NCBI GenBank assembly: GCA_023052935.1 | Contig: CM041292.1 | Span: forward strand, 109,175,906 to 109,239,905 | Direction of reading: 5' to 3' | Source: Piezodorus guildinii | Lineage: Eukaryota > Arthropoda > Insecta > Hemiptera > Pentatomidae | Length of the DNA: 64,000 nt | In this document: positions 1 through 10,890 of the stretch, in pieces | How the letters are laid out: every line of letters starts with the position of its first letter | Numbering within the stretch: position 1 is the stretch's first letter | Program-made: the position numbers and the translations under genes | The notes under the pieces: generated by a model | What the model was told of the DNA's origin: nothing | Seen by the model: the letters and a program-made list of their open reading frames with translations, nothing else | Databases searched by the model: none

Positions 1-354
1 CGTATACCGTCCATATATGAACTGCACCAAGCAATTTATTTTCTGCTCTATCAACCCTACATCAATTTTATGGTCTTAAGACCCTCCTCCTTGTAAAGTA
101 TACGCTAATAAAGTGGCTACCTGATCCTTTAGTGGATTAGTTGAGAAACGATACATCTTTCTCCATACTTTTTTTTTTCGATGTTGCTATGTTAACAATT
201 AACACTTTGATTAATTAATTTATTAGTCGAAGATAATGAGTGAGGGGAGGAGGCATTCTTCACAGTCCCATTAAGTCAATTTTTAAAATTTTCTATTAAA
301 ATTGAATAATAATTCCATTTTAATTTTAAATATTTGATTTTGGTTTCTTATTTT
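1..354. other. A+T-rich sequence, nothing recognised
   Basis: No open frame of note, no recognised repeat and no RNA gene. It includes a short T tract near 170-180. Confidence 0.5.
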
Positions 355-560
355 CAATATAATTTCATATTGTAATCAGCCAAAAGAAAAACAAAACAAA
401 AAACACCCCTTCAAAATGTGAGAGTTTACGTTTCAAGATCAATAGAACGGAATAACGAATATAAATATCGGTTCCTCCTAATAAATAAATAAATAAATAC
501 CAAAAATCTACAAAAATTTTTAAATACAGAAAAGTTTATCTGTATATTCAAGCCGCAAAT
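355..560 (+). repeat. Dispersed repeat B, partial copy
   Basis: The core around 400-445 (CCCCTTCAAAATGTGAGAG then TTTACGTTTCAAGATCA) recurs at about 910-960, 24545-24590 and 29545-29585, and inverted near 35540. It is followed by AATAAATAAATAAATA. There is no coding capacity. I know it only from recurrence inside this window, so family and borders are approximate. Confidence 0.6.
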
Positions 561-859
561 TATAATAGAAGCAGTTTTACTAAAAATGGGATATTATTGA
601 AGATGGAGAAAAATCGAAAAGACTTTTGAAATCAAGACAACGCAATGAAAAAAGAGAAGAGGAAAAATCTTATATGGTCAAGCTACAACTTATAAAAGAT
701 GTGACTCCCTAATAGTTCGGTTATTATCGATGATGGAGAAAAAACGTAACGTTATCTGGACTCAGGAAATTTTATTTGAATTATTTGAATAAAAATCGAA
801 AGAAAAGAAAAGGATAGGAAATAGTAACGCAGTCTAATATAAATGCTGTTGGACTATTA
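561..859. other. A+T-rich interval between two B copies
   Basis: Purine-rich sequence on the + strand with a loose internal similarity (GATGGAGAAAAA occurs near 602 and 733). No gene seen. Confidence 0.4.
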
Positions 860-1225
860 TTTTTAATAATAAACCTTTGTAATCTACCAAAAAAAATAAA
901 AATAAAAAATACGCCCCTTAAAAAATTGAGGGCTTACGTTTTAAAATGAGTAGAACGCAGATAAAGATATAAAAATCCGTTTCTTCTAACTAATAAATAA
1001 ATACATAAAAAATTCTAAAAAAAGAAAAAATAATCATTAAAATAGGATTAGAACTAGCAGAGATAATAGCTTTGAAATTAGCAGTGGTGAAATGCCCTTT
1101 CCCTTTGAATTATTTATTGCTGTTCATATAACTTAATTGCCAATGTACAGCTTTATAAAAAGTTATACACTAATATTGTTATTTGAAAATAATAAACCAT
1201 TGTGTATTTGCGGCTTTTTTTATTT
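860..1225 (+). repeat. Dispersed repeat B, longer copy
   Basis: Aligns by eye with 24490-24915 over most of its length. Both contain the CCTTTGTAATC start, a TTGAGGG..TTACGTTT core, a GAACTAGCAGAGATA block (about 1050 and 24765), CCTTT-CCCTTTG/TTCCTTTGGATTATTTATTG, and an end in AATAATAAAC. Non-coding. It may be a MITE or a SINE body; no terminal repeats were proven. Confidence 0.65.
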
Positions 1226-1793
1226 TTATTAGCAATACTTTATCGTTGTTTGTAGGTTTCGAGCGTCTGAAATGAGGTAAAAGAACATTATTATATTATG
1301 GAACCTCGGTTATATTAATTTTTATGTTACTTCTGTAGGAATCAATGGAACCAAGAATGTTCATACTCGTTGAAAAATGGTATTCGAATATTTTCAAGAC
1401 CAAGATAATTACCCTTACTATTCATCTTATATTTTGGTAAGTCAGAGTAGTATGTATATCATCTTTAAAACACATCAGAATTATTGTATAATTGATTTAT
1501 CTTTATAATTACATAAGCATTATTTTACATTTTGAATTAGGGCGATCCCAGGCATAATGCTTTATTGGACAATAGGACAATGGAGCCGGGGTAAGATGTG
1601 GTCACAATGCCTAGCCCTAAATTCCACCGCTAGGCTATTTTGAAGGTCCGGTCCTTAATTATGTAATAACCGCAGAAGGGCTATTTCTATTATAGGCTAA
1701 TATCACAATGCTCTGCTATAACTATATATGTCAGCAATATAATTTATCTTTACAGAAAAATTCTATTTCTTCTCTATTTATTCATTGTACTCA
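1226..1793. other. Unassigned; slightly GC-richer patch at 1545-1690
   Basis: Mostly A+T-rich. Around 1545-1690 the composition is more balanced (GGAGCCGGGGTAAGATGTGG). No frame or repeat partner was found in the window. Confidence 0.4.
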
Positions 1794-2330
1794 CAAGAGA
1801 TGCATATGAATACGGTACGATGATGGAACTAACGCAAAAATTATACTGATGACAAAATAAAATAATGAAAAAAAAATCAAATGTAAAAAAAAAAAACATT
1901 TGATGGCTATAAAATATTTTTTCTTGAATTTTAAATAAATAATTTAAAGAAAAATTACATTAAATTTAGAGAGCACAATATTAGTTCTACAATTCAGAGC
2001 ATAATAAAATGTATAATCTGAAGTATAGCAAGAAGTTATATAATTGAAAATAAAATTATACAGTATATAAAAATCAAAATTACAGAAAAAATCAAAAATA
2101 TAATAATAGTTCAATGACAAAGAACAGTAAGGTGTGCAGAAAACACAATTATGCAACAATTATTAGATTAATATAATTTTATTTAATATTTATTTAAATT
2201 ATTTAATTTGAAAAAATCTAATTTTATAGTCATTATTATTATTGTATATCTATTTGCATTGTCAAGTTTTGTTATTCCCATCGTTTTACAGTTGTTTCAT
2301 TGTCATACCGTATTCATATGTGTCTCTTTT
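1794..2330. mobile_element. Candidate inverted-repeat (MITE-like) element
   Basis: The left end (about 1794-1830, CATATGAATACGGTACGATG) reappears inverted at about 2294-2328 (CATACCGTATTCATATG). The arms are about 35 bp with a few mismatches, and 0.5 kb of A+T-rich non-coding DNA lies between them. No target-site duplication was established. A chance inverted repeat is less likely because CATATGAATACGGTA is shared exactly. Confidence 0.4.
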
Positions 2331-3520
2331 GTTTTCTGATTGTTTGCGTCCTTATGATGGCTTATATGTTTGTCTTCACTTCTGATGTCTTGTTTTCAAG
2401 TCTGTTCCTAAAACGGAATGGTGACTAAGATAATTTAAGGGGAGAAATAATTGGTGTTCGTTAATAGGGAATTTGAGAGGAGCATAATCAGCAACAAGTG
2501 CAGTAGGAAAGAAGGAAGTTTGGATCATTAAGGGAGTGGCTTGTAGGAAATTATGGACTTGTTGCTGGGGTAAACAATGTGAGTGGAGACGATGGATGAT
2601 AACGGCACTGCAGCATGTTCTGTTCCATTGGGGCGGTCGCTTATGTCTGTTATGTTGTTGAGTTAAGGGCTTGTCAGGTTTTTTGTTAATCGTGTAGCTA
2701 GGATGTTAGTTCGTTAATTTGTTTTCTCACACGTTTCTTCTTACAGTCTCTATTCTAAAAAAAAAAAAAATAGAAATGAATTAAATTTATGATCTAATTT
2801 CTTGCTAAGGAATAAGTGATAATTAGTTGCATAAAATCTGTAAGAAAGAAAGCATAAGAGTGTTATAAGATCTATGGAGTACGGAGTGGGGGCTATAATG
2901 GGGAGAGGATCTGAACTGATAGCTAGATCAAAACACCTTAATATTTGAGTGTAGGATACATCAGTACAGCTTTCGGTGGTTCTCTAGTTGGTCACGGTGG
3001 TCTTGCAGTTTCTGGGATCTTAAGTATTTAACTGTTTGAAACCCTTTATTGACAGGCAGTTGTTCTTTGTGTCATAGTGTGGACACAACAGGTGTTGGCC
3101 GTTCTGTTCTGTTTCTTTCCAAACTTGACCCACCTGGTGTTTAAAATAGTAGTGGTAGTTGTATAAACATGGGGTCGCAGTAATGTCTTGTGTTACCATA
3201 TGTTCCCTCAGTCATAACATTATTATTTACGATTAAAATGTTGTAATCAACTTACATCTTTAAAAAAGAAAAGAACATGAGTACTTTTGGTCAATTTACA
3301 TACTTCAGTCCCAATACAAAATTATCGAGGATCCGTCTATCCGATCCAGTGCAATTGCAAGAAGCCGATTCCAATCCCTCTTCCATCCATGACACACAAA
3401 TATAAATAAACAAATGACATGTATATATAAACTCACACACACAAACAAATCGTGTATTACGAAGTTGGATGTGTTGTACATTGTATATTAGTTATTAGAC
3501 GAGTTAAAGTGGTTAACCCA
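2331..3520. other. Unassigned, moderately GC-richer block
   Basis: From about 2400 to 3200 G+T content rises on the + strand and A+T content falls relative to the flanks, but all frames are broken. It may be an old retroelement body. There is an A tract at 2758-2771. Confidence 0.35.
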
Positions 3521-3599
3521 ACCTTTCGAAAACTATATTTCCTTGGATCATTCCTTTATTAAATCATAAGCTCCCACCATCCATTTTATGTCTACAGCC

Positions 3600-4050
3600 T
3601 TCTGGTATTTAAATCCTCAACCCATCACCAGGAAACAAGATCCCGTCTGTCCGACCTCCACACTCCTTTCCGTAGAACCAAAAAATATGACTGCTCCTTT
3701 TTAGCCCGTTCCACTGCCTTATGGAATACTCACCCTTCAAACATCCGTCATGCTCCTTCCCTATCATCTTTTAAATCCCCCCTCTTTCAATACTTCCTTT
3801 CTCTTCAGACAGATGTTAGCTAATTTTTATTATGCCAACTTATGTAAGGAGAATTTTATTTTAATGCACTTACTTTTATTTATTTCTTGAATTTGTAAAT
3901 AGAGATGGTTCTATGACCCTTTTTTCTTTTTTTCATTATTGTGTTATTTAATTGTAGTTATATATTGTTTTTGGCCTGTTATAATTTATTATTTTGTTCA
4001 TAATTGATATTCTTAAGGGAAATTGTCCCAGAATAAAGTTTTTTTTCTAT
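3600..4050 (+). pseudogene. Non-LTR retrotransposon 3' end (family L)
   Basis: The frame from about 3628 reads TRSRLSDLHTPF, then ARSTALWNTHPSNIRHA, then SFKSPLFQYFL, and stops with TAA near 3822. The pattern [L/V]WN-x-P-S-x-IR followed by SFKS is the usual C-terminus of reverse transcriptases of non-LTR elements of the Jockey/CR1/L2 kind. The 3' UTR ends with GGGAAATTGTCCCAGAATAAA at 4018-4038 and a T-rich tail. The same tail (GGGACTTGTCCCAGAATAAA) is at 7227-7246 and inverted at about 26415-26440. The copy is 5'-truncated and only the last 60-70 residues remain. There is no host function. Confidence 0.75.
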
Positions 4051-4690
4051 TTCTATTTCTATTTCTATATTAAGTATACAAATGAGCTAGACCCTAAGTA
4101 ACCATTTCAATCCACGAAACATAGTAATCAGGTTATCACTAAAATTTAGAGATACAATATTCTTCTAAAAATCTAATTTTTTACTAAAGATTAAAAATAA
4201 GATATCTATTAAAATAATTAAAATGAAACCAACTGATAGTTATGATACATACAACCTCTGTCAGCTTTAAAAGTTGAAAGTGTAATGCGTATGTGGTTAT
4301 TATTTCAAGCCAAAGCTTCACGAATATTTTGATTATGTTAATTTAAAATAATTTTTCAATTAGGCCTCGCGAGTCGAGGTAGACCAATATTTAGGATACC
4401 ACTGTAATAGCTTATACTCAGAACTCTACGCTAAACAGTTTACGAGCTTTGAGGAATTATAATAAAAAAGAAACTTCTGAAAATACTCGGTACTATAATA
4501 GCATAACATAAAACTAATTTTTAAGATATATTTTTGTCAATAATATTTCCTTATTAAGAATTCACTTATTCAATTAAAATAATCCTTATAAACCATTAAA
4601 ACAAAACTGAAAAATATAAATGCCAAGGTTCGAGAAGTTTTTCATAATTTCACCTTAAGAAACGCGATAATTTAATTCCTTGTAAATATA
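4050..4690. other. A+T-rich sequence, nothing recognised
   Basis: No coding frame and no repeat partner found. Confidence 0.4.
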
Positions 4691-6000
4691 AAAATCTTGT
4701 GGTTACAACGCACGACTTCCACTTACCACCGTTGTTAAACTCAATTAAAGGATTTTTAAGTTCAGTTAGTGATGAACTATATAGGCAAGTGGAAGTAAAA
4801 TGCTGAAAGAATTAATTAAAATTAGTTTCGATAGAAACATGTGTTTTATTAAATTATTATCCGCAACAATAATTAAATTTCATCTCTTTCCATTAAATTT
4901 TATAATTTTTGGTATAGGATAATATATTTTTTGAAAATCATCAATAACGGTTTATTATACATCAATGTCAAAGCTCTTATGTCATTGTTTTGCTTTTTTC
5001 TCCTTGAGTTGAATTTAGAATTCGTTCAATTTATACATTATTTCATTTTTTATCAATGCTCATGAGATGATTTGTTTCATTTTTTTTTCGAATCTACAAT
5101 ATTAAAGGTACTTTAGAGGAATAAATTTAAAATATCAGCATTTAAGCCCAGTCAGACTCTTTCAATCAGAACTAAAGCTGTATAGTATTGAAGTCCGTCA
5201 AATTTTACATCAGTATAGCGAGTTTATATCAATTTATATTAATTTTAATTTTATATGAATATATTATAGATTAATAATATATTAATATATTATAAATATA
5301 TTAATTTTATATCAATAATACTTAAACTGTAACAGCCGGATTTGAAAAATCGTAAAAACGTGCAAAATCCATAATATAAAGTGACTTTTCTGGTTTGCCG
5401 ATTATAATAGAAAACTTGCAATCACATCTCGGGCTTATAGTTGTATTAAATATGGAATTTCAGTTTCATACGAATTTTCGTTTTCGCTTTAGACTTACAA
5501 ACATATTTAGCTGTTAATTATCAATGCTAACAAGATAATATATATAATCTACAGAATTAAAGGTACTTTAAGAGAAGAAAATTTAAAATATCGGCCTTTA
5601 AGATCTGTCGTACTATTCTCATCAGAATAAAAACTGCATGATATTTAAGCAGATTAAATTTTATATCGATATAGGGAGTTTGGTCACAATCGTTATAGCC
5701 GGTTTTGAGAAAATCGTTATAAGGTGCTAAATGCACGGTATAAAGTAGATCTCTGTAAGAATTCTGTAACATCTCGGGCGTATTGTTGTCTTAAATATGA
5801 AATTTAAGTTTCATAGGACTTTTCGTTTTCGCCCGGGAGTTACTACTCAAACACACACACACACAGACCGTTTTGCTGGACCTGGTTATTTAGCCTCAAG
5901 GGGACCTAAACCGTGTATTTCCGTTGAAAGCTGGAATTTGAAAATTTTACGACAGAAATACTTTCCCTTACAGTATTTTTTATTTATATCTAAGTGAAAC
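4690..6000 (+). mobile_element. Dispersed repeat A, copy 1, with internal duplication
   Basis: The 5' part (GCACGACTTCCACTTACC at 4710-4730) and the 3' part (CACACACACACACACAGACC, then GTGTATTTCCGTTGAAAGC, then ACTTTCCCTTAC at about 5962) match the other A copies. The middle is present twice: 5040-5480 and 5518-5800 both carry TATCAATGCT, TTAAAGGTACTTTA, AAAATATCGG/CAGC and ATCTCGGGC. This suggests unequal recombination between copies. It is non-coding; the short frames through it are not conserved between copies. Confidence 0.75.
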
Positions 6001-6690
6001 TATAAAATATCCATTAAATTAGAAAAATAACATTAAGTAAATTATATAACTAAAATACATCAACTAAAAGCCCTAAATTAATGTATCCTTTAACTAATGA
6101 ACCAATAAATCTCTTTTATTGCCGCCTAGTAGAGATTTTTGCACGTCGGATCCGGGATCCGATAAAATATTCAAGAGAAGACAAGGTAGGCTGAGGAGGG
6201 AGGAAGGCAAGCTAGATATCCTGATTTACAGTCAATAATAAATATCCGGTTCTATAGCTACCTGGATTTATGTTCTATATCTTTATCTCCAGCTTGATAT
6301 ATTACTCTGGAGCGGCTTAACATCCACAATAAGCATTTGTCTCACTTTCCGATGGCTGCATCAGTCTTCTCATTGCCCCTACCCCTTTCATCTAACGCTG
6401 ACTTTTTTGTCGGTCATTGAGTTTGTTTATTTTTATTGCTCTTATGGGAAATAAACCGTTGATTAAAAAGAATATTCACATTGCCAATGTGTCACAGATA
6501 AATCGATTAGCGTTTAGCTTATCAGGAATACAAATCAAATACCCAACACCGGGCGTTGGAAAACTAATCACAAAAGGCTAACATTTGAAGTTTTTTCACG
6601 CACCGTTTAAAATGTTATAAATATTTTTAGTGTTATTCTATTTATTCACCCTCTGGTTTTTAATACATTTTTCTTTAAAAAGTTAACGTG
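6001..6690. other. Unassigned
   Basis: A GC-richer patch at 6125-6240 (GGATCCGGGATCCG near 6149) lies in A+T-rich sequence. No gene or repeat partner seen. Confidence 0.35.
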
Positions 6691-7255
6691 TAGCATGATT
6701 TATGAGTGGATATTAATCTCAGTAACTGGAAGGTACTTCCTCGCATCCTTCCTTTACCAAGTTATCCGCTCCCGACGCCCATTATCCATCCTAATTTGCT
6801 CCTCTTTCGTATGGAATTCCATTCCTTCACATATTCGACATTCTGATACTCTTCAAACCTTCAAATCCCGTTTTCAAAGAATGCTAAATAGATTTGCCAA
6901 TTCAATTTAAATTAGTTAAATAAAACATATAGAAACAATTAATTAAATATAATATCTTACATTGTGGTGCACTTGCTATTTAACTTTATTATTTCATTAA
7001 TTTTACATCAATACAGTAAAGCACTATTAATTAAAATTTTGTATATATGCACATATGTTTCTGTTTTATCTTTTGTCTAGTTTTGTTATTAATCATTACT
7101 ATTAGAAGCTACCTTTTAATTTATCACTATTGTTCACTTTTTATTTCTATTATTATTTGTTTGTTTCATGTTTGTACTCTAAGACACTAAAGTTCTTTTT
7201 GTATGTTTTGTAAAATTATTCAAAAGGGACTTGTCCCAGAATAAATAAAGAATTT
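6690..7255 (+). pseudogene. Non-LTR retrotransposon 3' end (family L)
   Basis: The open frame 6695-6910 ends with FVWNSIPSHIRHSD and TFKSRFQRML, the C-terminal signature seen at 3.6-3.8 kb. The 3' UTR ends in GGGACTTGTCCCAGAATAAA at 7227-7246 and a short A+T-rich tail. Only the last ~55 residues of the reverse-transcriptase ORF survive, so it is a 5'-truncated insertion. The first ~15 residues of the ATG-initiated frame are probably flanking DNA. Confidence 0.75.
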
Positions 7256-7289
7256 ATTATTCTTATTATCCACCTCTGATCTCATACCA

Positions 7290-7500
7290 TTTAAATCCTT
7301 AACCCTCATTCAATGTGGCCATTTAATTTGTATTTTACGCTCAATCGAACCACTATCGACAGCTCTTTCATAATCCGTCCTCTTTCAAATGGAACAATAT
7401 TCCTTCTCATATCCGTAATTCTAATGGCCTTCCATAATTTAGATCTCGCCTATTCAATTATTTCCTGACCATTCGATTTCCTAAGAATCCTGATTGATCC
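7290..7500 (+). pseudogene. Third degraded family-L C-terminus
   Basis: One frame reads SFKWNNIPSHIRNSNGLP, stop, FRSRLFNYFL, the same signature as the two preceding copies but with an in-frame stop near 7436. It follows the previous copy by about 40 bp in the same orientation. This means either a tandem insertion or one copy duplicated and then decayed. Confidence 0.6.
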
Positions 7501-9130
7501 AGTTTTAAAATATATCAGAAAATATGCAAATAGAAAAAAAGTATAGAAGTGTTTCATAATTATTCATTTAAAAAAATAAGAATTGTATTTTATCTTTTAG
7601 TTGAAGCTATGTATAAAAACATATTAATTTTTTTAAAAATATTTTTACAGTTATAATTTTTTAAAGCTATAATAAATATATTGATTTATTATGTTTTAAA
7701 ATGACGATGAATACAAATGTCAAAATATCAACTTTGTAATAAATGTTCATTAGTACCTTTTGGAAATCAATGTCTCAATTGACAATTGCGATGATCTTTA
7801 GGAAGAACACTGTTGGGCTTAAATTTATAAATTAATATATTAATAAATCTCTATCGGGTTAAAAGCTCTTTTTATTTACTCAGATTGTAAGAAGGATGTC
7901 ACCATGCATTTAAATAAATAAAAAAAATAAGCAGAAATTGGGTTGCGAAAAAACATATATAAGCATTTACCAATTTTGGGCCTGTTCATTAATTATAATG
8001 CTGAAATTTAATTCGATTGGTATTCTTTAAAAATGAACGTAACTGAAGAGATGCCTTCAAGAACTTTTCCAAGATAGTATTAAAAGTTGAATATTGCTTT
8101 TGAAGCATCGAAAAGAATACTTATGACTACAAATTATTTCGACTATTAAATAAATCTAGTACAGTTATTAATATTAAGAAACAGGTTTCCAGTTTTAATC
8201 AGGTAATAATCGATGATTTTTTAGCGCGAGTTTTAAAAGAAATGTACTTTACTTTCTTTTTCTTTTATTATTTTTTTTTTTTAATTTTGTTTTTATTGTC
8301 AATAGTTTCTCAATAATATTTAAAGAGAAACAATGTAAAAATAAAACCATTATTTTTTTGGGAGGTAGCACCCTCCATGAATCTATGATACAATATTTGG
8401 AACTTTTGTGGACTCTATTCCGTGTAAGTTACTCGTTTAACAGAGACCGCGTGAAATAAACCATAACATTCGCACTCGGTTTAAGAATAGGCTGAGTTCT
8501 CTATGAAACAGTTGGATATTTGTGAAAAGGGATAGGTTTTCTATCAATCCAATAACCTCAAGTAATAGCAGTTCTCGGACTAGTTCGACCGAAGAGGTAT
8601 TCAGGGCTCCCCTCAATCAGCCATTTGGTACGGCATTCGTGATAGAAGTTATTGTCAACACTCCGGGAAATGTTAATTGCAGGCTGTCGGCACTCACATT
8701 GTGGTTAGTAATGTTGACGTTTACATGTTGACATTAACAGGGAGACCAATAAAGCTAATAGAATTGAATAATAAACGGTATTTTTGAACGAGGTCGTACG
8801 GTGATCTGCGTTCAAAGATTCATCTATGTAAAATAATATTTATTTAACCGTAAAAGGATCCAAACAAAAATTAAATTATAGTTTAATGTTTATATTTAGA
8901 ATGATTATTTTTTTTCCTATTAATGACGCACTTCTTTCAAATTAAATTGATTACATATGATGACTTTTAGGAGCAAGTGCCCAATCCTGTGAGCTATTAA
9001 ATAAAAAATGGCAAAATGCTTCAATTATTGTTCTTCTTCCCCACAATATACAATAAATAAAGCATTCATTGTGAAACTTCATTCGATTATATTAATTGAG
9101 TGAAAAAATAAAGTTGGAAAGGTTTTTTCA
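7501..9130. other. Mostly unassigned A+T-rich DNA with one solo terminal repeat
   Basis: At 7753-7785 TTAGTACCTTTTGGAAATCA..GTCTCAATTG matches the terminal repeat of the element inserted in the Tc1 transposon at 10.1-10.5 kb; no partner end was found. A GC-richer patch at 8340-8770 has no recognisable coding; a 69-codon frame in it (8522-8731) has no family match I can make. The rest shows nothing. Confidence 0.45.
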
Positions 9131-9146
9131 ATGATAATTACTAATA

Positions 9147-9147
9147 A

Positions 9148-9198
<51 letters not shown>
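9147..9198. repeat. Poly-A followed by (TA)n
   Basis: About 17 A residues, then about 15 TA units. Confidence 0.9.
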
Positions 9199-9200
<2 letters not shown>

Positions 9201-9554
9201 CCTCCTATTGTCATAATTTATTAATATTATTGAAATTCCTTTCGTCGATTCTTCCTTTCGATGTTATGTATTTTAAATTTGACCAAATATGGGAGGAATG
9301 TCATAAAGATGGTGAAGACCCCGAAAGGTCAAATTGAATTTATATAATAATTTTATAATCAACTATAACAAAAGTAGAAGAAAGTCTTTATTTCAAACTA
9401 TTATTAAATAAAATACTACTAAACTCACCAGTAAAAACTAAAGTCTCTTAAATGTTAGAAAATCTTCAATGAGATGAATCTTTGCTAAAATTGCTTCCAT
9501 TCTCCTGCCCATTTCAGCGACCAGGGCTCTTACATGTTGTTCTGGGATGTTGTT

Positions 9555-9755
9555 TCACTCTTTCACTAACATTTCCCTTAAATCTGCCAAATTCTGTGGG
9601 TCTCGGGCGCGGACACGTCTTCCAAGCATGTCCCATAGATGCTCTATTGGGTTCATATCTGGAATTCTGGATGGCCAAACCATAACGTCAATTTTTTCTT
9701 GTCTGAGGAAATTTTGCACTGATCGAGCAACGTGAGGTCGGGCATTATCGTGCAT
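9555..9755 (-). pseudogene. Tc1 transposase, C-terminal catalytic part
   Basis: Starts MHDNARPHVA (second catalytic Asp), continues FLRQEKIDVMVWPSRIPDMN and carries the third acidic residue in PIEHLWDMLGRR. The frame stops at 9555 although homologous sequence continues in another frame downstream, so a small indel truncates it. The N-terminal half of the same protein is upstream on this strand. Confidence 0.85.
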
Positions 9756-9835
9756 AAAAAGAAAGTTACCTGCGATATTTCTGGCGAAAGGTATTACATG
9801 TGGCTCAAGTACCTCCCTAATGTACCTGTCAGCAG

Positions 9836-10172
9836 TTATAGAGAAGAACCAACTCTGTCCGGGAGTTTAAATTTATGCCCTCCCCCCCACACCATTACTG
9901 ACCCACCACCAAACGCAACCCTTAGAGAAAAAGTGCATGGAGCATACCCCTCTCCCCGCCTTCTCCATACCTTTTTCTGTCCATCTGGAGATCGGAGACA
10001 GAATATTGACTCATCGCTGAATAATACGAGGCCCCAATCTTCCTGAGTCCAGTTTGGGTGCTCCCGAGCAAACCTCAAGCGCTCAACTCGGTGTTCCCTG
10101 GAGAGAAGAGGTCCAGTAGCTGAAGGATGGGAGGTCAATCCATAATTGAGGCGTTGATTTCCAAAAGGTACT
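9836..10172 (-). pseudogene. Tc1 transposase, central part with first catalytic Asp
   Basis: Reads RLNYGLTSHPSATGPLLS, then RLRFAREHPNWTQEDW, then LFSDESIF (first Asp of the DDE triad), then VWRRRGE and GGGSVMVWGG. This is the standard order for Tc1 transposases. The first ~10 residues (MDIVPFGNQ) are encoded by the end of the inserted inverted-repeat element, not by Tc1. The frame is lost after about 9836. Confidence 0.85.
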
Positions 10173-10534
10173 ATATCCATTCTAGGAAATTTTAGAGGAA
10201 GCGCGAAAATCTCTCATTACTTTATTATTAAATTACCTAATTTCGCTCTTTTCGCATTAAAATCTAGAACTGTATTTTTACTATATTAATAATATCATAT
10301 TAAAGTTTTGACATAAATTTTTTTAGTATGAATTAGAACGAAAGTAAATGCGTAATTAGCACTTTTAGAAAATGACCGAACTTCTAAATCGCTTTTTTTA
10401 AGGACTTGAGAGCTCATTATATAAAATAAAATAGAAGATTTAGATTACAAAAAGTGATGAGATTACAAATATGTAAAAGAATAAGTTTCGTAAAAAATGT
10501 CCTTTAGTACCTTTTGGAAATCAACGTCTCAATT
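10144..10534. mobile_element. Small inverted-repeat element nested in Tc1
   Basis: Near-identical inverted ends of about 27 bp flank 391 bp: TGAGGCGTTGATTTCCAAAA at 10146 on the left and GTACCTTTTGGAAATCAACG at 10507 on the right. Removing it joins the minus-strand codons for RRRLNN to YGLTSHP, restoring Tc1 reading. Flanks suggest a 2-bp AT duplication, or none. A solo end of the same family is at 7753. It is non-coding, so a non-autonomous element. Confidence 0.75.
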
Positions 10535-10794
10535 GTTGAGTCGTCTTCTCACGGTTCGCTCTGAAATTTGCACAATCCTGAACCTCTGGAGGAGACCACG
10601 CAGACTGTTACCAGTTGATCGGCGATCCCGAAGAGCATATATGACTAGTCTATTTATTTATCAGTTTAAAAAAAAAAAAAATTATGTCTCGAATTCTCAT
10701 TTCAACTTATGGTTTTTTATATCTGTTTCTTTTTTCTTTTTTTTTTACATTATAGGCAATTATTCGTCCGATACATACACTTTATTTTTGTTTA

Positions 10795-10890
10795 GCTCTG
10801 ATGAAGACCTACAATGTGGGTCGAAACGATGTTTAATAAATAGTTATTCACTATTTCCTAATCATTTAAGACCGCCACCAGATCCTTTAT
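10795..10890 (+). repeat. Two-hairpin module, copy H1
   Basis: CTGATGAAGACCTACAATG is followed by TGGGTCGAAACGATG. GACCTAC and GTGGGTC form a 7-bp stem around AAT. A second palindrome follows (AAATAGTTATTCACTATTT, 10828-10846), then GACCGCCACCAGATCC, which is shared with the 57.0-kb copy. Non-coding. It resembles part of a hammerhead core (CUGAUGA..GAAA) but has an extra A before stem II. Confidence 0.6.

Larger units (their letters stand above)
9440..10650 (-). mobile_element. Tc1-family DNA transposon, broken
   Basis: On the minus strand the pieces of one Tc1-type DDE transposase occur in order. A helix-turn-helix segment (RDRRSTG.., SERTVRRRLNN) is encoded at 10640-10530. The first catalytic Asp is in LVLFSDESIF and the second in MHDNARPHVA. 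The final Glu is in NPIEHLWD, with spacing like DD34E. The C-terminus continues in another frame (HVRALVAEMGRRMEAI) to about 9470. A frameshift lies between 9836 and 9755, and a second element separates the HTH from the catalytic part. It encoded a nuclear cut-and-paste enzyme but is now inactive. Terminal inverted repeats were not located, so the borders are approximate. Confidence 0.85.

Noticed and set aside
5797..5997. Small protein conserved with frames at 45792-46139 and 57558-57773 (KF-x-HRT-x-RF-x-PGV)
   Set aside because: The similarity is DNA-level repeat A homology. The frames start and stop at different places and are absent or broken in other A copies, so there is no sign of protein selection.
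9732..10046. Plus-strand frame of 104 codons
   Set aside because: Antisense of the Tc1 transposase.
10795..10840. A working hammerhead ribozyme
   Set aside because: An extra base lies between CTGATGA and stem II, and no stem III with a NUH cleavage site or closing stem I could be drawn.
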